Below are positions 14,301 through 24,887 of a DNA stretch of 64,000 nt, one piece after another. A program made the translations under genes and the position numbers. Origin of the DNA: Coturnix japonica (Eukaryota; Chordata; Aves; Galliformes; Phasianidae); NCBI RefSeq assembly GCF_001577835.2, contig NC_029531.1, forward strand, positions 88,884 to 152,883, given 5' to 3'. The first letter of the stretch is position 1. Every line of letters starts with the position of its first letter. The notes under the pieces were generated by a model. That model was not told where the DNA came from. It was given only the letters and a program-made list of their open reading frames with translations, and did not search any database.

Positions 14301-15758
14301 GGGACAACAGGCACGTGGGGGCACAGCCAGCAGCCCATACCTGCCGGAAGCGCCCCATAGCCCTGGGCAGGGCCAGCAGCAGGGGCAGCAGCAGCATGGT
14401 GAGCAGTGCCATGCGTGGGGACAACCAGGCCATGGTGGCAAAGAGGCAGATGCCACGTGCCAGATACCACAGCAGGAGGCTCAGTGCTTCACCCAGCTCT
14501 TCCCGCACGTCCTCTGCATCCCGCGTCACCCGCGTGGCCACATCCCCTGCAGGGTAATGGTGCCATCAGTGCCACCCCTGTCCCTTTTCCCTCCCTATAT
14601 CACCCCCCCAAACCCCCTTGGCCTCTCACCGGCCCCATCAGCTCGCAGCTCAGCAATGTCCTGCCTTAGGACGGCAGCGAAGACACGGCGCTGCAGGCGG
14701 CTCTGCGTGCGGCTCAGCGTCCCCACGAAGATCACATCACACACCAGCTCGGTGACAGCGCTGTGATGGCACTGAGGTGTCAGGGGGTCCCACGCTGCTC
14801 CCCACCCACACCGCATCCCCCTCACCCCCCTTGTGTCAATACCTGCTGAGGCCCAGCAGCACCATGGGCAGGATGGCTGCCAGCTCGTCCTCGCGGGCCA
14901 CCCAGTCGCTGGCACGGCCCATGTAGTAGGGGACGGCCATCTCACCTGTCACCACAGCAGGGTCAGGACAAGGGGGTGACCCCTCCCAACAAGAAATGGT
15001 GCCCCAGAAGTTCTGTGCTGCACCCCCAGTTTGGTGCTGTACCCCCAAAGCTCGGAGGTGAACCCCTCCAAAGCTCAGCATTGCCCTCCAGTGGGCTGCA
15101 CCCACCCATCCACTCATCTCCATTCAATCCCCACCATTTCCATTCAATCACCATCCTCACCCCAACCCAACCCCAATCCCATCTCCATCCTCACTCCATC
15201 ACACCCCCATAATCACCCTGCCCTCAATCCCCATCCCCATCCCAAAGCCAGCCCCAGTTTCCATTCTCCCTATTCCCACCCCATCCTACCCCCATTCCCA
15301 GTTCTAAACCCACATCATTCCCACTCCATCCTAACCCCATTCCCAGTGCCCAGTCTACCCCCACACCATTCCCATTCCCATTCCCATTCCCCATCCCATT
15401 CCATGGTTATCTCCACCCCCACCCCATCCCCTTCCCAACCCATCCCCATCCCTATCCTCACCCCCATCCCCACCACAACCCCATCCTCATTCATTCAAAT
15501 CCCAATCCCACTCCGATCCGCTCCCCACTCCCCACTCCCCGTACCCAGCGCCGAGGCCGCCATCAGACCCATCCCCGCAGCGCAGCGCCGGCTCTCGGGG
15601 CTCAGCGAGAGGAGGAGGCGGCGACCTGCGCCCATCGTCCCCATTGCAGCCCCCGATCCCACTCCGACCCCGATCCCAATGCCCGGCAGCGGCCGCAGCT
15701 TCTCGGAAACGGGAGAGTCGCTCATTGGCTGAGGCGATGCGGCAGCGGCTCCTCTCAT
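11396..15758 (-). CDS. TAP1: TAP1, peptide transporter subunit 1 (ABC transporter)
   Basis: Eleven exons: 15545-15758, 14843-14945, 14630-14760, 14341-14546, 13787-13982, 13202-13330, 12925-13110, 12355-12528, 11991-12150, 11783-11919 and 11396-11635. TAP1 pairs with TAP2 in the ER membrane and pumps cytosolic peptides to class I. The nucleotide-binding domain has Walker [10 protein letters not shown], a Q-loop in VAVVPQEP, signature [10 protein letters not shown] and Walker [13 protein letters not shown]. The catalytic Glu is present (mammalian TAP1 has Asp), but the switch-histidine position reads VTGRAAL, with no His. The first exon is short and the core transporter begins at once, so the extra N-terminal TMD0 of mammalian TAP1 is missing, as known for chicken. 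The start could be 15758 or the later Met before SDSPVSEK. I assign TAP1 because the [12 protein letters not shown] context matches TAP1, while the neighbour matches TAP2. Confidence 0.92.
13380..13786. repeat. Low-complexity C-rich repeat in a TAP1 intron
   Basis: Degenerate tandem pieces of the type CATCCCCATGTCCC fill the intron between the exons at 13202-13330 and 13787-13982. Similar imperfect repeats occupy other TAP1 introns (12529-12924, 14030-14340 with a GGACA-rich unit, and 15100-15540 with an ATTCCCATCC unit). No coding signal. Confidence 0.7.
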
Positions 15759-15860
15759 TGGCCGAGACGGGGTGGAGTCATCAGTTGCCAGGCAGATCGG
15801 AACGGAATAGGTTGGAGAGGGGTGGGGAAATTGAAAGCGAAAGTAACGGCGGAGCGGGGA
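15700..15860. promoter_or_regulatory. Shared divergent TAP1/TAP2 promoter
   Basis: A compact region between the two start sites holds two inverted CCAAT boxes (CATTGGCTGA about 15724, CATTGGCCGA about 15757), an X-box-like TTGCCAGGCAG at 15785-15795 placed to act toward TAP1, and an ISRE-type element GAAATTGAAAGCGAAAG at 15827-15843. This fits interferon-gamma and NLRC5 control of both TAP genes from one promoter, as in other vertebrates. The first CCAAT box overlaps the TAP1 first exon if the 15758 start is used, which slightly favours the downstream Met. Confidence 0.75.
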
Positions 15861-15879
15861 GGAGATGGGGAGCGGCGGT

Positions 15880-16700
15880 GGTGAGGGGCTGGAGGGGGTT
15901 GGAGTGGACTGGTGGGGGGCTGGTGGGGACTGGTAAGAGATGGACTGGACTAGAGGGGGGCTGGAGGGGGCTCGTGGTGGCTGGTAGGAGCTGGAGTGGA
16001 CTGGTGGGGGACTGAAGGGGGTTGGTAGGAGGTGGAGTGGACTGGAGGAGGCTGGAGTAGAACTGAGGAGGGGGTCTAGAGGGGCTGGTGGGGGCTGGAG
16101 TGGACTGGTGGGGGATGGAGGGGGCTTGTAGGGGCTGGAGTGGGCTGGTAGGAGCTGGAATGGACTTGGTGGAGACTGGTGGGGGGCTGGAGCGGACTAG
16201 AGGGGAGCTGGAGTGGACTGGTGGGGGCTGGAGGGGGCTAGTAGGGCCTGGGGGGGCTGGTAGGAGGTGGATGGACTGGTAGGGGGCTGTGGGGGGGCTG
16301 GAGTGGACTGGTGAGGAGCTGGAGCGGGGCTAGTAGGAGCTGGAGGGGCTGGTGGGGGCTGGTAGGAGCTGGAGAGGACTGGTAGGGACTAGGGGGGCTG
16401 TTAGGGGCTGGAGTGGGCTAGTAGGAGCTGGAATGGACTGGTGGGGGCTGGAGTGGCTGGTGGGGGACTGAAGGGGCTGGTGGGGGGCTGGTAGGAGGTG
16501 GAGTGGACTGGTGGGGGGACTGGAGGGGGCTTGTAGGCTGGGGTGGACTAGAGGGGAGCTGGAGGGGTTGGTGGGGGCTGGAGTGGACTGGTGGGGGGAT
16601 GGAGTGAGCTGGGGGGGCTGGAATGGACTGGTGGGGAGCTGGAGGGGGCTGGTATGAGCTGGAGTGGACTGGTGGTTACTGGTGGAAACTGTTGAGGGGC
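15880..16700. repeat. G-rich minisatellite upstream of TAP2
   Basis: Over 800 bases of imperfect tandem units based on GGAGTGGACTGGTGGGGGCT, strongly G-rich on the + strand and with G-quadruplex potential. It separates the shared promoter from the TAP2 start. A likely acceptor at 16801-16810 before the TAP2 coding exon suggests that the repeat lies in a 5' intron of TAP2. Confidence 0.8.
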
Positions 16701-16919
16701 TGGTGGGGGCTGGTAGGAGTTTGTTGGCTGCTGGTGTGTGCTCCAGGCAGGGCTGTGGGGAGCTGGGCTGGAACTGGAGGCCATTCTCAAAGCACTGCTG
16801 TGTGTTCCAGACACTGAGGGGAGCTGAGGACCTGCACCAGGAGCACACCAGGAGCACCCCAGGGAGCCCACCCAGTCCAGCTGTGCACCAGAGGCTCTGG
16901 GGGTCTCCACCCTGCAGCC

Positions 16920-19900
16920 ATGGCCGTGCCACCCCACATTCTGCGCCTGTCGTGCACGCTGCTCCTGGCCGACCTGGCCCTTATGTTGGTTCTGACCCAC
17001 TTCTTCCCAGCACTGGCCCAGTTGGGCCAAATGAGCTCCTGGCTGGAGGCTGTGCTGCGCCTCCTGGTGCTGGGGGGGGCCAAGCAGCTGCTGGCCCCCA
17101 AAGGACCCCATGGGGCTGCAGTGTTGCTGAGCCTGACCCCAGCCATCTTCCTGACCCTACGGGGCTACATGGGGCTACCTGGAGCTGCCCCGGTGCTGCT
17201 GGCCACAGCCACACCATCCTGGCTCGTGCTGACCCACGGGACAGCTTTGGTGGCATTGCTCACCTGGAGCCTCCTTGCCCCGACTGTGGCTGTGGGGGCA
17301 AAGGATGCAGAGACCTGGGTGCCCCTGAAGAGGTTGCTGGCCCTCGCCTGGCCCGAGTGGCCCCTCCTCAGCTGTGCCTTCTTCTTCCTCGCCTTGGCTG
17401 CACTGGGTGAGACCTCAGTGCCCTACTTTACCGGGAGGGCCCTGGATGTCCTCCGCCAGGGGGACGGGCTCACCACCTTCACTGCTGCTGTCGGCCTCAT
17501 GTGCCTGGCCTCTGCCAGCAGGTAGGGATCCTGTATCTCTCCACAAAACCCCATCCAGCTCTGGTGGTCGTCTGATGGGTTTGTGGGTCTCTGTCGATTC
17601 CTGGTGGTCATCTGATGGGTTTGGGGGTCTCTGTCAATTCCTGGTGGTCATCTGATGGGTTTGGGGGTCTCTGTCCATTCCTGGTGGTCATCTGATGGAT
17701 TTGGGGGGTTTCTGTCCACCCCTGGTGGTCATTTGATGGATTTGGGGGTCTCTGTCCATTTCTGGTGGGCATCTGAGGGCATCTGGGATCTCCATCCCCA
17801 TATGTAGCCAACCCCTATTGGTTGTCTGATGAATTTGGGCATCTCTGTCCCTGGACCCCTCTAACTGCTAGTGTTTGATGGCTTTTAGGGTCTCCATTCC
17901 CTGACCCCTTCCAACCCTAGCAGTTGCCTGCTGGGTTCTGGGGTCTCAACTGACCTTTGGTGGTTGTTTGATGGCTTTGGGGCTCTTCATTGACCCTTGG
18001 CAATTGTCTGAAGGGTTCTGGGCTCTCCATTGACCCCTGATGTGTTTTTGGGTCAACCCCCAATTCCTTCCCAGCTCTCTGTTTGCCGGTTGCCGCGGTG
18101 GCCTCTTCACCTTCATTGGGTACCGCTTCGTTTTGCGCACCCGTGACCAGCTCTTCTCCAGCCTGGTTTACCGGGACCTCGCCTTCTTCCAGAAGACCAC
18201 AGCAGGTAAAGACTGGGGACACCTTTGTCCCTTTCCCTACATCGTACCCCAGCTCACCCTGCTTAACCCCACAGCCGAGTTGTCCTCCCGGCTGACCACC
18301 GACGTGACGCTGGCGAGCAAAGTGTTAACACTCAACATCAACGTCATGCTGCGGACACTGGGGCAGGTGCTGGGGCTCTGTGCCTTCATGCTGGGCTTGT
18401 CTCCACGCCTGACTTTGCTGGCACTGCTCGAAGTGCCGCTCGCTGTCGCAGCACGGAAAGTCTATGACAGCCGGCACCAGGTGATGGCAGGGATGGGATG
18501 GTGGGGATGGGATGGTGGGGATGGAGACAATGGCAATGGGAAGGGAGCAGTGGGAGTGGGGGTAGTGAGGTGGGGACTATGGGGTCAGGACAGCAGGGAT
18601 GAGGTCAGCTGCAATGGGATGGGAACAATGGGAGTGGGGAGTGCAGGATGGGGTTTGTGGGTCCAGCACAGCCAGGATGAAATGGCAGAGAAGAGCAGGG
18701 CAGGAATGGAAGTGGGATGGTGAGGACTTGGCCATCCTATGGGTGCTGACACCCACTGTCCCCAACCAGATGCTGCAGCGAGCCGTGCTGGATGCAGCAG
18801 CCAACACCGGAACAGCAGTGCAGGAGTCCATCTCTTCCATTGAGACGGTACGAGTCTTCAATGGTGAGGAGGAGGAGGAGCGCCGCTACAGACAGGCACT
18901 GGACAGGACCCTACGGCTGCGGGACCAGCGGGACACAGAGAAGGCCATATTCGTTCTCATCCAGAGGGTGAGGCTGTCATGAGGGGAAACCCCTGTGTCT
19001 GGATGGGATGGGGACATCCCTGCTCAGCCCCATCTCTGCAGGCGCTGCAGTTGGCTGTGCAGGCTCTGGTGCTGTACTGTGGGCACCAGCAGCTCCATGA
19101 TGGGACCCTCACCGCCGGCAGCCTCGTTGCCTTCATCCTCTACCAGACTAATGCTGGCAGCTGCGTGCAGGTGAGGTCAGGCAGTGAGTCCTCTGCCAGT
19201 GGATCCCCATGATTGGGGTCACATCCCTGAGTCCCCACCCTGGGTGCTGTACCTGAGGGTCATATCCCCATGTCCCCACCCTGGGTGCTGTTCCATGCAG
19301 GCTCTGGCGTATTGCTATGGTGACCTTCTGAGCAATGCAGCAGCTGCCTGCAAGGTCTTTGATTACCTAGACCGGGAGCGAGCAGTGGGCACTGGTGGCA
19401 CCTACGTGCCCACCAAGCTGCAGGGCCACATCACCTTCCATCGGGTGTCCTTCGCCTACCCCACTCGCCCCGAGCACCTCGTCCTGCAAGATGTCACCTT
19501 TGAGCTGCGCCCCGGTGAGGTGACGGCATTGGCAGGGCTGAATGGCAGCGGGAAGAGCACCTGTGTGGCACTGCTGGAGAGATTCTATGAGCCCAAGGCT
19601 GGGGAGGTGCTGCTGGACGGGGTGCCACTGCGGGACTACGAGCACTGCTACCTTCACCGCCAGGTGAGGGGGTGGGGTGTGGGGGGGAGATGTGGCTGCA
19701 CTGAGCGGTGCTGGGGCTGAGCCTCTGCCCTGGGGCAGGTGGCACTCGTGGGGCAGGAACCTGTGCTCTTCTCCGGCTCCATTCGGGATAACATTGCCTA
19801 TGGGATGGAGGACTGTGAGGAGGAGGAGATCATAGCAGCTGCAAGGGCTGCGGGTGCTTTGGGCTTCATCTCTGCGCTGGAGCAAGGATTCGGCACCGGT

Positions 19901-20367
19901 GAGGGCTGAGGAGATGGGGGGCAGGGGGACCCGGGTGTCTGACCACACTCATCCCTACCCCCATCCTACAGATGTAGGGGAGAGAGGGGGGCAGCTGTCA
20001 GCAGGGCAGAAGCAGCGCATCGCTATTGCCCGAGCTCTGGTCCGGCATCCCACCGTCCTCATCCTTGATGAAGCCACCAGTGCCCTGGATGAGGATGGCG
20101 ATGTGATGGTGAGCACTGAGCAGCGTATGGGGGTAGGGTGTCTGGCCATGCAGCGTGTGCTGATATGGGCAGCTGTGTGTCCTACAGCTACAGCAATGGG
20201 TACGGAATGGGGGGGACCAGTCAATGCTGCTCATCAGCCATCAACCCCAGATGCTGGAGAAGGCAGACCATGTTGTGGTGCTGGAGCATGACACGATGGC
20301 TGAGATGGGGACACCCACCGAACTGAGGACCCGCAGTGGATCCTACAGCCGGCTGCTGCAGCACTGA
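16920..20367 (+). CDS. TAP2: TAP2, peptide transporter subunit 2 (ABC transporter)
   Basis: Nine exons: 16920-17521, 18075-18205, 18275-18480, 18770-18967, 19042-19170, 19301-19663, 19739-19898, 19972-20108 and 20188-20367. Exon 1 encodes several hydrophobic segments before the core, so TAP2 keeps the TMD0 that recruits tapasin. The nucleotide-binding domain has Walker [11 protein letters not shown]-loop [14 protein letters not shown], a non-canonical signature [16 protein letters not shown], Walker [13 protein letters not shown] and switch His in LLISHQP. All joins keep frame and the protein is open. One exon (19301-19663) spans a position where TAP1 has an intron (between its exons at 12925-13110 and 12355-12528). 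The degenerate signature pairs with the Walker A site of TAP1, making one weak and one full ATP site. It converges on BF copy d. Confidence 0.95.
17560..17790 (+). repeat. Minisatellite in TAP2 intron 1
   Basis: About six tandem units of roughly 36-40 bases containing TGGTGGTCATCTGATGG and TTTGGGGGTCTCTGTCC; more diverged units continue to about 18040. No coding potential. Confidence 0.8.
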
Positions 20368-20474
20368 GGACCACAGGGCAGCTGGAGTGGGATGCGATGG
20401 GACATGGGGAGCTGTGGCTGTCTCCGCTCCCCGCTGCAGGATGGGAAGAGTGGGATGCTCTGGGATTTGTATGG

Positions 20475-20480
20475 AATAAA
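20475..20480 (+). terminator. TAP2: Poly(A) signal of TAP2
   Basis: AATAAA about 110 bases after the stop codon. Confidence 0.8.
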
Positions 20481-20840
20481 GCGGAGATGTTTTGTAGAGG
20501 AGCAGGTTGGGATGTGGGGTGTGGGCAGCTCAGCCTCAGTGCATGGTTGGTTATGGAAGCTGGGTGTCTGCCCTCAGAATGTGGCTGTGGCAGCACTGTG
20601 GGTTATGGGGGGGAAGCACAGCTCAGCCCAAAGTGGGATGAACTTTACAGCCATGTCTTCATGCCAAAGTGGTGCTGATAGCACAGGGAGTGCAAAGGGG
20701 AGGAGGAGAGCAGCAGTGTGAAATGGAGCAATGGGCAAAGAGTGTGGGGTGGGGGGAGGAGGGATGAGGGGAGGTCCCCTCATCCACCCCAACCCAAAGT
20801 ACGGCAAAGAGCAGAATTCAGACAGGTGAGAACTGAACAT
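20481..20840. other. TAP2 / BF intergenic spacer
   Basis: About 360 bases between the convergent ends of TAP2 and BF copy d. I see no gene or repeat in it. Confidence 0.6.
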
Positions 20841-20848
20841 CACAACAC

Positions 20849-20854
20849 TTTATT
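20849..20854 (-). terminator. Poly(A) signal of BF copy d
   Basis: Reversed AATAAA about 140 bases past the stop codon on the - strand. Confidence 0.8.
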
Positions 20855-20995
20855 TCACAAGAAGCCGTGCAGGAAAAGCATAACAGCATAGGAAGCAGAG
20901 GGAGATGTGAGAGGTAGAGGGGATGGGGCTGTGTTCATCACCGACCCCAAATGCTCGTGTGGCCAGTTGGCCCCTTGCAGGCTGAAGCACAGCAC

Positions 20996-22950
20996 TCAGA
21001 CGGTTTGGTTACTTCCTGTGGGGATGAGAAGAAACGGAGTCTGATAGGGCTGTGTTCACATCCCAAACCTTTTCTATGGGGGTCTTCCTGCAGAGTCCCA
21101 GTGCAGCTCAGCACTGGTGCAACACTACAAAGAGCACAGGGACCCCTCCCCAGCCACACACCACACCTGTGCATGAGCTGCTGGATCCACCATCCTGGCC
21201 TGTAAGAGAAGAAGAGCCATGAGCCCCAGCCCTGTTCTTGCTGTGGGGCATGGAGCAGCTTTGAGCACCAGGAAGGGGAACCCTGGGAGAAAGCGGGGAC
21301 CCCAATGCTGCCCTGGCACTGGGCAGAGGTGGGGGACAGCGCTGCCTTCATCACTCACTGGGCGCTGCGTTGTAGCCTTTCTCCTTCTTCCCTGCAGACA
21401 GAGAGATGCATAAGCACAGGTTCACATCACAGCCAGGCTGGGGGTACCCAAGGGAGGCTCAGACCCCCCTACAGCTCCCACTGTCCTCCCACACCCCTCC
21501 ACTTTTACCTGCATGGCGTCTGTAGATGGTGAATCCAATACCAGCTGTGATGGCTATGACCACAATGGGGATGACCACCCTCACTATGATGGGCACCAAG
21601 CTGGGTTGTGGCCATTCTGGGGGAAGACAGGGCCATCAACAGGGGAAGAGGCAGCCCAGAGCCCCCCAGCCCCACATCCCCTCACTCACCCTATGAGTAG
21701 AGGCTGGGTTGGGGCAGGCTGGCGTGCTCCACGCAGCACTGGTACTTGTCCCCGTCCCCAGGCACCGCGTCGATGGTGACCAAGGTGTGGTAGGTGCCGT
21801 AGCTGTTGGGCACGATGCCCCCCGAGTGGGTGTCCTGGCCCAGCACCGCGCCGTCCCTTCACCCAGCTGACAGCGTGGGCCGCGGGTAGAAGCCGTGAGC
21901 GCGGCAGGACAAGGTCAGGATCCCGTCGGCCTCCTTCCCCCACACTCGCACCTCGGGTTGCTCTGAAGGTGGGCGGCAGTGACGGCTGGGCTAAGCTTCC
22001 CATGCTGAGCCCCCGCCCCACCTCCAGCCCCACATCGCAGCCCATCCCGCCCCCTCCTCACCTGTCCTCCCCAGCTCTGCTTTCCCATGCTCCACGTATC
22101 TCCACAGCCACTGTGGACAGATTTCCTCCAGGTAATGTTTCTGTCTCTCAGCATCACCGCCTTCCTCCCACTTCCTCTTAGTGGGAACTGCCTCTGGAAC
22201 CGCTGCAGTGAACGTCATCGTGTCTTTGTCGAAGGCAATGAAGTCTCTCCCATCATAGCCATACTGATGATAGCCCCGGGTGGTGCCGTCCTCGAGGATG
22301 TCACAGCCCAACATCCGCTGCCATGTGTGAGACCCTGAAACACAGCCAGGCAGGGGGTGATGGGCTCCTCTGGCTCCAGTGGTCCCACTGTAGTGGGGAT
22401 GGGGTTGTGATCCCCCCTGTGCCGCCAGGCAGGACCAGCCTTGCAGGGTGTGGGCGGCACTGCGACATGGAGCCCCATCCCACAGCACGGAGCCGCGGTG
22501 CCGGCCGTGCTCACCGCCGCTCTGGTTGTAGAGCCGTGCTAAATTGACCAGGCTCACGCGGTCTTTCTGCTCATTGCTCTGTGCGATCTCCGTCTGACCA
22601 TCCCAGTACTGCTGGTCCATGCTGGCCGCCATCCACTCGGTGCGGGGCACGTACCTCCGCGCGGTGCTGTTGTAGTGCATGAAGATTTCGCCGTCCACGT
22701 ACCCACTTCAAAGAACCAGGGCAGTTCGGGGCCGGGATCCGTCATCGCCGTTTGGAAGTACCGCAGGGTATGGAGCTCTGCGGGGACGGAGCGCAGCGGG
22801 GGCCGTGGCCGCGGGTGGGGGTCCCAGGGCACAGCCCCGGGCTGGGGTACGGGGACGGAGGGGTCCCGGTCGCGGCCGCACTCACCGCCCGCCGCCCCGC
22901 ACACGGCGCACAGCAGCAGCCCCAGCCTCCAAAGCCCCCCACGACCCCAT
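20996..22950 (-). CDS. BF: MHC class I heavy chain (BF), copy d, frame disrupted as assembled
   Basis: Eight exons on the - strand: 22886-22950 (leader), 22515-22777 (alpha-1), 22062-22334 (alpha-2), 21690-21962 (alpha-3), 21509-21616 (transmembrane), 21359-21391, 21167-21199 and 20996-21015. The alpha-1 sequence belongs to a second lineage ([17 protein letters not shown]) shared with copy e and unlike copies b and c. The assembled sequence is not open: exon 1 has one extra G, exon 2 lacks one G in a G run (GAAGTGGGTACG), and exon 4 has a one-base loss and a one-base gain a few codons apart. These homopolymer indels look like sequencing error. Exon 4 also ends SLYS-TAG, where copy c has SLYSW (21691-21693), a base substitution. 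If real, that would cut the protein before the membrane span. By position beside TAP2 this is the counterpart of the dominant chicken BF2. Confidence 0.85.
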
Positions 22951-23110
22951 CGCTCCGCACCGCTCCGCACATCCTCGTTCCGGGAACCCCCCGCGATCCC
23001 ATTGGTTCCTCCACCGCAGCTCCACCAATTGCTACTGGGAGAGCGTGAGTGACATCACCAGTCGCCAGGTAGAATGAGCTCCCGAAGTTTGGGACGGGAA
23101 AGTGAGAGTG
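22951..23110 (-). promoter_or_regulatory. Class I promoter of BF copy d
   Basis: On the - strand an X2-like box (TGACATCA on the + strand at 23050-23057) and a Y box (CCAAT at 23025-23029) lie at the usual spacing before exon 1. The X2 box differs by one base from the perfect TGACGTCA of copies b, c and h. Upstream sequence to 23345 is the duplicated GC-rich BF flank. Confidence 0.65.
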
Positions 23111-23369
23111 CGGAGCGGGGGAGGGGACGGGGGCGGTGCGGAGCCGACCCCAGCCCAGCGGGGGCATCCCGGGCTGTGTCCCCACCGAGGCCGTGTCCTA
23201 CCCAGGGGAGGGGCCGTGGGCCTCTGTCGGGGGTATCGGGGATACGAGGGGCAATGGGAAGGCAGGGAGCCGTAGGTCAGAGCACGGCCGGGGGGCTTGC
23301 GATGAGCCCCCCCCGGGTGCAGGCGTGGGGTGCACGGAGCGATCCTTCCAGCACGGAGCCGTCGGACAC

Positions 23370-24440
23370 GGAGAGGCTGTTAAAAGAATTTCGGTGGCTT
23401 TCGGTGAACTCTCAGTCTTTATCTCAGGCAGTTCAAATTCAGGCTGCACAGCAGCAGCGGGAGCTCGGTTCAGCAAAGCCCCTTAAAGATCCGGTGGACG
23501 ATTAAGATCGGTGATGGCTACATCAGGCTTGGAAAGTCCTCCTGCCAAGCTGTATTGGACATGATACAGATGGAGCTCATCACCCCCTTTTAATTGGCAT
23601 AGTGTGAGCAGGGCGGTCCCATCACCCCCCCCCTAATGGGAGTTGTTAGGACTGGCCCTATGTGGGTTCCAGTACGGTATGTTTGGCCTCATCTCAAGGC
23701 AGAAACTAGTATTCAGCTTTCATAGTGACTGGGACTATGTGCTTTTTACTGATTGGTATTGCTTTGTAACCTTGTTATACTACAGATGAACAGGTGGTGT
23801 GACATAATGGGAAGAATTTCTAGCATTTTCCAATGGCAGTCTCAGGAATAGAATTAATTCGGCATTATCCAGGTTATTGTGTGCTTCTGTTCTATTAATA
23901 GATTGGGTGTGAATCAAATAGGATCTAATATTACCAATGCTGGAATCTATAGGAATAAACATTGAATGTATTAGTAATGCTCAGTTATTATTGGATATCA
24001 ATTAGCCTTTTCTTAATTTGAGATGTCAAAACCCAGAACACATTTGGTACATTTGCCAACTAATAATTATTCTATCTGACATGCAGCTTCATAAACTTGT
24101 ACGACCACTAATTACCTATTAGTTTCAAAGGCATGGCTGTGAGCACTCTAAAAGGATTTGCTTCACAAATTTCAGTGATCATTCAAATCGATATATCAGA
24201 GCATGCAAACGTTGAAGGCCTTTTTCTTGTCAGTTACAGATAACACAGAATGGGACCCCTTAGAGATTTATTTCCAGGTTGCAGTAAAAATGTTTCTGAA
24301 TTGCTGAGTACTGGATTTTCTCTTGGTGAGGAGCTCTGGGTTAAAATTGGTCCAAAACTCCATCAGAGTTCTATTGCTAAAGACAGAACGGCTGCTCAAC
24401 TGTTGTCTCTTTGCTACTAAATAACGGAAGGGCTTAATGG
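23370..24440 (+). mobile_element. Endogenous retrovirus fossil, inverted copy of 2490-3840
   Basis: On the + strand a Gag-like piece (RLLKEFRWLSVNSQSL, about 23375-23500) and an integrase-end-like piece are followed by AT-rich sequence to 24440. It matches 2490-3840 in reverse. Beta-like ERV family; broken, with many breaks and no gene left whole. It lies directly upstream of, and head to head with, BF copy d. Confidence 0.7.
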
Positions 24441-24715
24441 ATGGGGAGGAGGATGGGGATGGTCAGCAGCAGGGGATGGGGATAGAGATCTGGATGTTGA
24501 GCAATGGAGATGGTCAGCAACAAGGAATGGTAACGGTGAATTGCAGGGGACCAGGACAGCGAGTAGCTGGGCCTGGGGATGGTGAGCAGCAAGGGGTACG
24601 GATGGGAGAGAGAGCAGGAGGGTGTGGGGATGGGATGGTGAGCAGCAGGGGGGGTGACGGTCAGCAGAAGGGGAGGGGGATGGTCAGCAGCATGGAATGG
24701 GAAGGGTTCTGTGCA
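24441..24715. repeat. GGGATGGTCAGCAG minisatellite
   Basis: Imperfect tandem repeat of a 15-24 base unit containing GGATGGTCAGCAGCAGGGGA. The same repeat type occurs at 36930-37130 and at the 5' end of the DMB2 intron near 44880-44940, so it seems to have been copied within the locus. Confidence 0.75.
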
Positions 24716-24887
24716 GGCTAAGCACAGAACAACACAACACTTTATTTCTCAGGAAGCAGCACAGGCAAAGCAGAACAGCATAGGAAGCAGAGGGGGATGT
24801 GAGAGGTTGAGAGGACGGGGCTGTGTCCATCACCAACCCCAAAGGCTCATGTGGCCAGTTGGCTCCTTACTGGCTGAAGCACAGCAC

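Noticed and set aside
11396-15758. Calling the - strand transporter TAP2 and the + strand one TAP1, to fit the chicken order
   Set aside because: Sequence motifs decide otherwise: [10 protein letters not shown] with the TAP1 context is on -, [16 protein letters not shown] and EPVLFSGS (TAP2) on +.
15880-16700. Gly/Trp-rich frames upstream of TAP2
   Set aside because: They come from the G-rich tandem repeat.
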